From an uncultured Candidatus Melainabacteria bacterium (GTDB lineage: Bacteria; Cyanobacteriota; Vampirovibrionia; Gastranaerophilales; Gastranaerophilaceae), in the NCBI GenBank assembly GCA_946622835.1, contig CAMOQI010000044.1:1-7003 (forward strand): a DNA stretch of 7,003 nucleotides, read 5' to 3'. Below are positions 1 through 4,876 of this stretch, in pieces. The notes beneath the pieces are model-generated. The model did not search any database. It saw only the letters and a list, made by a program, of their open reading frames with translations, and was not told the DNA's origin. The first letter of the stretch is position 1, and the number at the start of each line of letters is the position of its first letter. The translations under genes were made by a program, and so were the position numbers.

Positions 1-124
1 CAGGTACGCTGGCGCTTTCACCCTCTGCTCGCCGGTCGCTCCGGCCGAGGACCCCGCGGAGCGCGCAGGCAAAACAACATAAACCACGGTTGGTAGCATT
101 ATGCCCCGTCCGGCCGAGGACCCC
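1..124. other. G+C-rich anomalous tract at left edge
   Basis: Hand counting gives about 83 G or C in 124 bases (67%), against roughly one third in the genes that follow; composition changes sharply at the A+T-rich stretch starting near 125. The tract holds an exact 16-bp direct repeat and short self-complementary pieces such as GTCC/GGAC around 108-121. It lies downstream of the response regulator gene and has no U-tract-associated hairpin, so I do not call it a terminator. It could be a dispersed repeat shared between genomes, part of a foreign or decayed gene, or an assembly edge artefact. What it does cannot be told from the window. Confidence 0.6.
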
Positions 125-181
125 ACTTTAAAAATATTCAAGTATAATGATTGGGAGCTTCCTGAAGATTACCCGTGGTAG
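2..181 (+). pseudogene. Possible decayed or truncated + strand reading frame
   Basis: One + strand frame stays open from the left edge to TAG at 179-181 apart from a single TAA at 80-82. Its first part reads RYAGAFTLCSPVAPAEDP and its last part ends KIFKYNDWELPEDYPW. The end is protein-like: acidic and aromatic, and it stops 10 bp before the convergent stop codon of the regulator gene. The opening residues YAGAFTL resemble the stretch just before the hydrophobic helix of prepilin-type signal peptides (FTLxE), but that helix does not follow here. A shorter reading from ATG 101 would give 26 residues with no clear ribosome binding site. A real gene tail with a nonsense mutation, an unrelated repeat, or chance are all possible. 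Confidence 0.2.
40..124 (+). repeat. Exact 16-bp direct repeat, two copies 69 bp apart
   Basis: TCCGGCCGAGGACCCC occurs at 40-55 and again, identically, at 109-124. The offset of 69 bp is a multiple of three, so both copies read Pro-Ala-Glu-Asp-Pro in the same + strand frame. The unit contains the palindrome CGGCCG. An exact 16-mer repeat this G+C-rich is not expected by chance in such an A+T-rich region. It may be one period of a longer repeat array that continues to the left of the window. Confidence 0.8.
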
Positions 182-191
182 TGCGTTCCGA

Positions 192-1493
192 TTAAATATT
201 AAACTCTTTTACAAATTCATTAACCCATTTGATAAGGTTGGGGATTTCATATGGTTTTGGCAAATACAAATCAGCTCCCGTATTTAACACTAATTCTTTA
301 TCGTGAATAATTGATGTCACAATAATTTTAGAATTTTTATAATCATCTTTTTGTTTTAATTGATAACACAAATTAAGCCCGTTTTTCTTTTCCAAATCTC
401 CCGCATCTATTATTATAATCGCCGGAGGCTCTTGACTGTCGGGAGGCTCAAATTGTGTTTTTATCTCCGGTTCATAGCCTTGAAGCTTCAAAATAGTGCT
501 TAATAAAACACACAGCGCTTCGTCGGTTTCGTATATCATAATTCTGTTATTGTATTTTTTTGGACAAATTGAATCAACACCTTCGATTTTTGGTCTTTCC
601 ATCAGATAATTTGAACGAGTCGGAACATCTGCCATATTATGAACCTGAACAAGAGAATTTATAACCTGAGCACAATCTTTGTATTTTGTGAACTCATTTG
701 TCACAACACTTATGGTTGAGTGAACAAAATCTGCTCTTTTGCCCGCACATTCATCCCCTTGCATAATCATATAACCCCTATCCAAATCATCTTCTGCGTA
801 AAACTTGGATGCAACAGAATCAAATGCAAAAATTAAAAAACGCGCCAATTTTTCCGCTTTATAAATATCCGTTATTGCAACAAATACATTTTCAGAAAGT
901 TTCCCTAAATAATCATTTTCACCCAAAGAAGCTTTTATTATCGCGCCATAAGTTTGTAAAAGTTTTTCTGATGCGAGGTTTGTATATGCTTGCTTATAAT
1001 TTTCAAAATTTTCTATACTTATATAAAGTACCGCCCATTTATCTTCACAAAATAATATACGCTTAATCGCTCTGAGAGTATAATTTTTTGATGGGAGCAA
1101 TCCTTTTGAATCAGTGTTGGATTCATATTCACGGCGAAGATGCGCATTCATTCTCGTTTTGAATTCTTCAGAATTAACGGGTTCTGATAGAAAATCATCT
1201 GCCCCGCTTTCTAAAACTTTTATTTTGTCATTTATATCCGCAGATTTTGACATAGCAACAATTATAGGCCGCATGTTATATGTTAATGCCCTTACCTGCT
1301 TACAAAAATCAGACAAATCCTCATCAAAACTATCCGAAATTATAATCAAATCCGGTTCTTTGTCTTGTATTATCTTTATTGCAGTAATTAAATCTTTTGA
1401 AATTATTACATCATTCGTTTTAGATTCCAAAAGTTTTTTATATTTTGTCGACAATTCAAGCCTTTTATCAATAATAAGAGTTACTGACTGCAT
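192..1493 (-). CDS. Response regulator, REC - degenerate GGDEF - REC
   Basis: A 433-residue soluble two-component regulator, presumably the partner of the kinase gene it overlaps. REC1 (about 1-125) has the phospho-acceptor Asp54 in IIISDSF, but Glu104 (LSEP) replaces the conserved Lys that normally precedes the Pro. The middle (about 130-290) follows the GGDEF fold: SIENFENY at the metal-binding strand and KLSENVF (198-204) where active cyclases have R-x-GGDEF. The catalytic signature and the metal-binding Asp (Ser159) are both lost, so c-di-GMP synthesis is unlikely. REC2 (about 315-433) looks intact: acidic pocket Glu322/Asp324, Asp363, Thr393 and Lys413-Pro. There is no DNA-binding domain, so output is probably protein-protein. 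The start at 1493 lies inside the kinase gene and has an SD (GAGG, 5 nt spacing), indicating translational coupling. No downstream terminator was seen. Confidence 0.85.
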   Translation of the reverse strand: MQSVTLIIDKRLELSTKYKKLLESKTNDVIISKDLITAIKIIQDKEPDLIIISDSFDEDLSDFCKQVRALTYNMRPIIVAMSKSADINDKIKVLESGADDFLSEPVNSEEFKTRMNAHLRREYESNTDSKGLLPSKNYTLRAIKRILFCEDKWAVLYISIENFENYKQAYTNLASEKLLQTYGAIIKASLGENDYLGKLSENVFVAITDIYKAEKLARFLIFAFDSVASKFYAEDDLDRGYMIMQGDECAGKRADFVHSTISVVTNEFTKYKDCAQVINSLVQVHNMADVPTRSNYLMERPKIEGVDSICPKKYNNRIMIYETDEALCVLLSTILKLQGYEPEIKTQFEPPDSQEPPAIIIIDAGDLEKKNGLNLCYQLKQKDDYKNSKIIVTSIIHDKELVLNTGADLYLPKPYEIPNLIKWVNEFVKEFNI

Positions 1494-2224
1494 TTCAACC
1501 TCGCTTGCTGCTCAATATTCAATATGGGGAATTCTAAAGTAAATACAATATTATTATATTGAGAATCTTCAATCTGCTCTGATTTTACACTAATTTGCCC
1601 CTGCATTTTTTCAACCAAATTTTTCGTAATATATAATCCCAGACCGCTGCCTTGAACTTTTCTGGTTAAGGGATTATCTATTCTTGCAAACTTTGTGAAA
1701 ATCTTTTCATAATCTTGAGAATCTATAGGTATACCTTCATTAGAAATCTCTATAACAACTTTATTTTCCGATATCTTTGTCTTTATCTTGGTAATATTTG
1801 TATTAACAGAATACTTCGCACTGTTTTCAATCAAATTTGTCAAAATCTGTTGAAGTTTTTCTTTATCCACAAAAATTTCAGGGGTTGCAGGGTTGTACGA
1901 CAGTTCAAATTTTTGATTTGGGTATTGAGACTTCACAATAGAAATCACTTGTTCCAAAGAAGACTTTACATCAGTTTGTGAATATATAACAGAATTTTTA
2001 CTCCCTTGCAATTTTGTCACAGAAAGCATATTCTCCGTCAAGTGAATTAACCTGTTAGATTGTTCTTCAATAATTTTGATAAATTTTTTCTTGCTTTCAT
2101 CATCCAATTTATCCCAAGAAGAAAGCATCGTCTGAGAAAATCCCCGAATAGAAGTTAACGGAGTTCTCAATTCATGAGAAACAGTTGAAATAAAATCTTC
2201 ATAGTTTTTTTCATTGTTTTCCAT
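1481..2224 (-). CDS. Soluble histidine kinase without a sensor domain
   Basis: A 247-residue HisKA-HATPase_c kinase. The H box is at SHELRTPLTSIRGF with phospho-acceptor His17. The dimerisation helices run to about residue 72. The N box is NLIENSAKYS (130-139), the F box IFTKF (175-179) and the G2 box GSGLGL (192-197). The G1 box is unusual: ISNEGIPI (160-167) where DxGxGI is usual, so the adenine-contacting Asp is replaced by Asn. The protein begins almost at the DHp domain: there is no transmembrane segment, PAS, GAF or HAMP region, and an in-frame TGA at 2237-2239 rules out a longer form. Signal input must come from a partner protein. The last 13 bp overlap the response regulator gene. No Shine-Dalgarno sequence precedes the ATG; see the −10-like element and palindrome immediately upstream. 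Confidence 0.9.
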   Translation of the reverse strand: MENNEKNYEDFISTVSHELRTPLTSIRGFSQTMLSSWDKLDDESKKKFIKIIEEQSNRLIHLTENMLSVTKLQGSKNSVIYSQTDVKSSLEQVISIVKSQYPNQKFELSYNPATPEIFVDKEKLQQILTNLIENSAKYSVNTNITKIKTKISENKVVIEISNEGIPIDSQDYEKIFTKFARIDNPLTRKVQGSGLGLYITKNLVEKMQGQISVKSEQIEDSQYNNIVFTLEFPILNIEQQARLKCSQ

Positions 2225-2228
2225 AAGA

Positions 2229-2245
2229 ATATTGTATCACAATAT
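2229..2245. promoter_or_regulatory. Perfect 17-bp palindrome, candidate operator for the kinase-regulator unit
   Basis: ATATTGT and ACAATAT form a perfect 7-bp inverted repeat around a 3-bp centre (ATC), ending 4 bp before the kinase start codon. It covers the −10-like element, the position expected of a repressor operator. There is no run of T after it and the stem is A+T-rich, so it is not a terminator. The regulator that would bind is unknown; the encoded response regulator has no DNA-binding domain and is not a candidate. Confidence 0.4.
2231..2239 (-). promoter_or_regulatory. Extended −10-like element, possible leaderless promoter of the kinase
   Basis: On the − strand this reads TGATACAAT, matching an extended −10 (TGn followed by a TATAAT-like hexamer with one mismatch). 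Six bases separate it from the ATG at 2224, so a start site at the usual distance would fall on or next to the A of the ATG, giving a leaderless mRNA. The lack of any purine-rich ribosome binding site fits this. A good −35 at 17 bp is not visible; TTGACT (2246-2251) is too close. Pure inference from sequence. Confidence 0.35.
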
Positions 2246-2277
2246 AGTCAAGATTAATATAGTTTAATCTTTAGTTT

Positions 2278-2314
2278 TTTACCTCTTGCAAAAACTGATT
2301 TATAATAGTATCAT
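2278..2314 (+). promoter_or_regulatory. Candidate promoter(s) of the acyltransferase
   Basis: Two overlapping sigma70-type arrangements are visible. One is TTTACC (2278-2283), a 17-bp spacer and a perfect TATAAT (2301-2306). The other is TTGCAA (2286-2291), a 17-bp spacer and TATCAT (2309-2314). Either would start transcription near 2313-2321, giving a leader of roughly 57-65 nt before the ATG at 2378. The perfect −10 favours the first. Confidence 0.5.
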
Positions 2315-2334
2315 ATAGGAGTTAAGTTTTCTTA

Positions 2335-2364
2335 ATGACGAGATTTTATCATTTGTGTGACTAG
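2335..2364 (+). CDS. Possible 9-codon upstream ORF (leader peptide)
   Basis: ATG at 2335 opens MTRFYHLCD and stops with TAG at 2362-2364, 13 bp before the acyltransferase ATG. An AGGAG at 2317-2321 is the strongest SD-like sequence in this leader and lies ahead of this small frame rather than the main gene. Its spacing of 13 nt is long, but a perfect small hairpin (TTAAG, TTTT, CTTAA at 2322-2335) sits in that gap and could shorten it. The stop codon overlaps the AGGGA (2363-2367) that would serve the main gene, an arrangement that would allow translational coupling or control. It could equally be chance. Confidence 0.25.
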   Translation: MTRFYHLCD

Positions 2365-2377
2365 GGAAAGTAGATTT

Positions 2378-3199
2378 ATGTCAACTGTTGAAAATTTATA
2401 TTCAGACATTCCGCCGACCAAATTGAGGAATAAACAAGAGCAATTTAAGCCTGCAAAAACAAGCAAATTTTGGCTGACAATTGCAAGTCTGTTCTTTTTT
2501 AACATGCTTCAAAACAGATTCTATGCTTTTCGATACAGAAACGCCGAAAGTTATTTTGAGCGCGATGAAAAAACACCTACAATCCTTTTTGCACCCCATT
2601 GCAACTGGTGGGATGGCATTGTACTTTACAATATTACCCACAGAATTTGTCATAAAGAAATTCGCTTGATGGTTGAAGAACTCAATAGATTTCCGCTTTT
2701 AAGACGAGGCGGAGCTTATTCGGTCAACAAAAAATCACCACAAACAGCAATGAAAGCCCTGCAATATTCTGTTGATGTTTTAGGGGATTTGAGAAATATT
2801 TTATGTATTTTTCCGCAAGGGATAATAAGACCCCCCCATTTCAGACCTTATAAATTTCAAACGGGTTTGACTTATATTGCACAAAATGCAGCTAAAAAAT
2901 ACGGAAAAGTTAATCTCATTCCGGTTTCTATTGAATATTGTTTCTTAAGAGATAACAGACCGGAGGTGCTTGTTGACTTTGGAGAACGTTTTGTTCTTGA
3001 CAGCGCTGATATTGACAGAAAAGAATTTACCCAAAAGCTTGAAAATATGCTGACACAAACCAGCGATAGACAATTTGAAGATATTTCAAAAGGAAACCTC
3101 GACGATTATAAAATCCTGTTCAAACAACATCTGAAATGGTACAGAAGAATCGAACAGAGACTAAAGAGTATTGATTTACCTGATGTAGCAAAAGTTTAA
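2378..3199 (+). CDS. PlsC-like glycerolipid acyltransferase
   Basis: A member of the lysophospholipid/1-acylglycerol-3-phosphate acyltransferase superfamily, which transfers acyl groups to a glycerolipid or related acceptor at the inner membrane. From ATG 2378 it has 273 residues. A hydrophobic segment at about 31-45 probably docks the protein on the membrane. The catalytic HX4D motif is PHCNWWD (His74, Asp79). The acceptor-binding motif is FPQGIIRPP (145-153), with Gln instead of the Glu of the usual FPEG. A GTG at 2357 would add 7 residues but has no ribosome binding site, whereas ATG 2378 has AGGGA 10 nt upstream, so ATG is preferred. The exact substrate is not readable. It is divergent from the kinase unit and its TAA interlocks with the hydF stop over 4 bp; no terminator lies between them. 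Confidence 0.85.
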   Translation: MSTVENLYSDIPPTKLRNKQEQFKPAKTSKFWLTIASLFFFNMLQNRFYAFRYRNAESYFERDEKTPTILFAPHCNWWDGIVLYNITHRICHKEIRLMVEELNRFPLLRRGGAYSVNKKSPQTAMKALQYSVDVLGDLRNILCIFPQGIIRPPHFRPYKFQTGLTYIAQNAAKKYGKVNLIPVSIEYCFLRDNRPEVLVDFGERFVLDSADIDRKEFTQKLENMLTQTSDRQFEDISKGNLDDYKILFKQHLKWYRRIEQRLKSIDLPDVAKV

Positions 3200-4392
3200 C
3201 GGTTAAATATCTCAACGGCTCTATCCAATATTCCAAGACAGTGAGAAATCGCAATTCCGTAATTTGTAATAGGAATTTGCTGCTGATTTGCTTTAATTAT
3301 TCTCGATAAAATTTCACGCCTGTTTGTCATGCAAGCACCGCAATGAATAATTAACTTATACTTTGAAATATCCGGAAAATCATGCCCTGAGAAATTCTCA
3401 ATTATAAGGTTTTTACCCGTTTTTTTCTTTAAAAGGGCGGGTATTTTAACTTTTCCGATATCATCTTCTATTGCATGATGAGTACAACTTTCCAAAATCA
3501 GAACAGAATCACCGTCATTTAAAGAGTCTATAGTTTTTGCTCCTTTAATAAATACCGACAAATCTCCTTTTAATCTTGCAAATAATATAGAAAAAGATGT
3601 TAAAGCAATATCTTCAGGAACAATTTCACTGACAAACTTGAATGCTTGAGAATCTGTTATAACAAGAGCCGGCGGAGTTTTAAAATTTTTGAGTGCATTT
3701 TCCAGTTCTGTTTCTTTAAGCGCTAACACTTGGCAATTGCTATCCAACAAATCCCGCAAAACCTGTACCTGAGGTAATATCAGCCGCCCTTTTGGCGCTT
3801 GCTTATCAATAGGAATTACCAAAATTACAGTACTTTTTTCTTCAACTAAATCTCCTGCAATCTTTGGCGGCTCTACAAAATCTTGCGGTAACAGTTTTAT
3901 CAAGGCTTGTTTAAATTTATATACTAATTTTTCATCCGATTTAGCAGAAGATAAAATAATATCATCAGACAAAACTTTCAGATTATCATAAACTTCACGT
4001 TCTATAGAAGAAATGTCCGTCTTATTAACAATAATCAAAAACGGAATTCCAAGACTTTGGAATTCTTTTATCAAGCCTAATTCATAATCATCAATCCCAT
4101 TACTGTCACAAACAATAACGGCAATATCAACACGATTTATAATTTTTAAGGTTTTTTGAATCCTTTCATCAGAAAGTTGTGATTTATCATTCACCCCCGC
4201 GGTATCCAAAAAATTTACAGGCCCTATAGGAAGCAGCTCCATTGATTTTTCAACTACATCCGTTGTAGTTCCCTCTATTTCTGACACTATCGAAACATCT
4301 TGACCCGTTATTTTATTTATCAAAGAAGATTTACCGACATTTGTTTTGCCAAAAAATCCGATATGTAACCGTTGTGATTTTAATGCTTTCAT
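3196..4392 (-). CDS. hydF: [FeFe]-hydrogenase H-cluster maturation GTPase HydF
   Basis: The 398-residue scaffold GTPase on which the 2Fe subcluster of [FeFe]-hydrogenase is assembled before transfer to apo-hydrogenase; it works with the radical-SAM enzymes HydE and HydG. The N-terminal GTPase domain shows the P-loop GKTNVGKS (15-22), DTAG (63-66), NKTD (123-126) and SSA (148-150). A dimerisation region follows at about 185-270. The C-terminal domain carries the HydF signature for the 4Fe-4S cluster: Cys303-x-His305, then 44 residues, then His350-Cys351-x-x-Cys354. Length is normal for the family. AAGGA with 5 nt spacing supports the start. hydE, hydG and the hydrogenase are not in this window. 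It lies downstream of rpsO behind a terminator, so expression probably relies on read-through or on a promoter inside rpsO. Confidence 0.96.
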   Translation of the reverse strand: MKALKSQRLHIGFFGKTNVGKSSLINKITGQDVSIVSEIEGTTTDVVEKSMELLPIGPVNFLDTAGVNDKSQLSDERIQKTLKIINRVDIAVIVCDSNGIDDYELGLIKEFQSLGIPFLIIVNKTDISSIEREVYDNLKVLSDDIILSSAKSDEKLVYKFKQALIKLLPQDFVEPPKIAGDLVEEKSTVILVIPIDKQAPKGRLILPQVQVLRDLLDSNCQVLALKETELENALKNFKTPPALVITDSQAFKFVSEIVPEDIALTSFSILFARLKGDLSVFIKGAKTIDSLNDGDSVLILESCTHHAIEDDIGKVKIPALLKKKTGKNLIIENFSGHDFPDISKYKLIIHCGACMTNRREILSRIIKANQQQIPITNYGIAISHCLGILDRAVEIFNR

Positions 4393-4410
4393 TCCATTCC
4401 TTTTGTTATT

Positions 4411-4438
4411 AAAAAACCCGACTTTAGAGCCGGGCTTT
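4411..4438 (-). terminator. Intrinsic terminator of rpsO, between rpsO and hydF
   Basis: In the − strand RNA, CCCGGC and GUCGGG form a 6-bp stem (one G-U pair) around a UCUAAA loop, followed at once by six U; an A-run on the other side can extend the stem. In the + strand DNA the G-U position is an A/C mismatch, so the hairpin is better formed in the rpsO direction. It begins 14 bp after the rpsO stop. The U-tract ends at 4411, only about 6 bp before the hydF ribosome binding site, leaving no room for a separate hydF promoter. Confidence 0.85.
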
Positions 4439-4451
4439 TATCTTTGAAGGA

Positions 4452-4721
4452 TTAACCTCTGATTTTCAATTTTTTAATCAAGCTTCTGTACTCATCAAGA
4501 TTTCTTTCTTTGATGTATGCTAAAAGTCTTTTTCTTTTACCAACCATCATTAAAAGGCCTCTTTTTGTTGCGAAATCTTTTTTGTTGGATTTAAGATGTT
4601 CGGTCAATTCGCTGATTTTTTGAGTCATCATAGCAACTTGAACAGCTGAAGAACCGGTGTCTTTTGCATCTTTACCATACTTTTTAACAATTTCCTGCTT
4701 GTTTTTTAAATTAATTGACAT
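4452..4721 (-). CDS. rpsO: 30S ribosomal protein S15
   Basis: An 89-residue primary 16S rRNA-binding protein of the platform, which binds the helix 20/21/22 junction and contributes to an intersubunit bridge. It is full length and collinear with the family: DTGSSAVQVAMMTQKI, SELTEHL, then RGLLMMVGKRKRLLAYI and a C-terminal KLKIRG. The segment KKDFATKRG has Phe-Ala-Thr where Escherichia coli has His-His-Ser, while the Asp is kept. The IRG ending recalls cyanobacterial S15. AAAGGA lies 8 nt before the ATG. A promoter and short leader lie upstream and an intrinsic terminator downstream. In many bacteria pnp follows rpsO; here hydF does instead. Confidence 0.98.
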   Translation of the reverse strand: MSINLKNKQEIVKKYGKDAKDTGSSAVQVAMMTQKISELTEHLKSNKKDFATKRGLLMMVGKRKRLLAYIKERNLDEYRSLIKKLKIRG

Positions 4722-4743
4722 ATTTGTTTTCCTTTATGTTGTT

Positions 4744-4767
4744 GAGTGATTATTGGCGTAAGCACTC
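4744..4767 (-). promoter_or_regulatory. Short hairpin in the rpsO leader, possible S15 autoregulatory site
   Basis: In the predicted 5' leader of about 50 nt, GAGTG and CACTC can form a 5-bp stem with a 14-nt loop. S15 is known to repress its own mRNA through leader structures that differ from one bacterial group to another. The stem here is short and no known S15-leader class is recognised, so this is only a candidate. Confidence 0.2.
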
Positions 4768-4777
4768 TACAAAAGCG

Positions 4778-4806
4778 ATAATAATACGCTCAAAATAAAA
4801 AATCAA
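4778..4806 (-). promoter_or_regulatory. rpsO promoter
   Basis: On the − strand, TTGATT (4801-4806) is followed after exactly 17 bp by TATTAT (4778-4783), a good sigma70-type match. The predicted start near 4771 gives a leader of about 50 nt ending in AAAGGA and ATG. It separates rpsO transcription from mutL, whose stop lies about 70 bp further upstream. No G+C-rich terminator is visible after mutL, so some mutL read-through into rpsO remains possible. Confidence 0.6.
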
Positions 4807-4876
4807 GTAGTTTAGGTATGGATAATATAATAATAATAAATATTAATCTTTGAATAAGAAAATTTATTGTAAAAAT

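Noticed and set aside
40..124. 16-bp repeat as a CRISPR unit
   Set aside because: Only two copies, too short, and the interval between them is not spacer-like; no cas gene is present.
1114..1542. + strand 142-codon frame opposite the regulator gene
   Set aside because: It is the mirror of well-supported REC-domain coding on the − strand; the composition is that of an antisense shadow.
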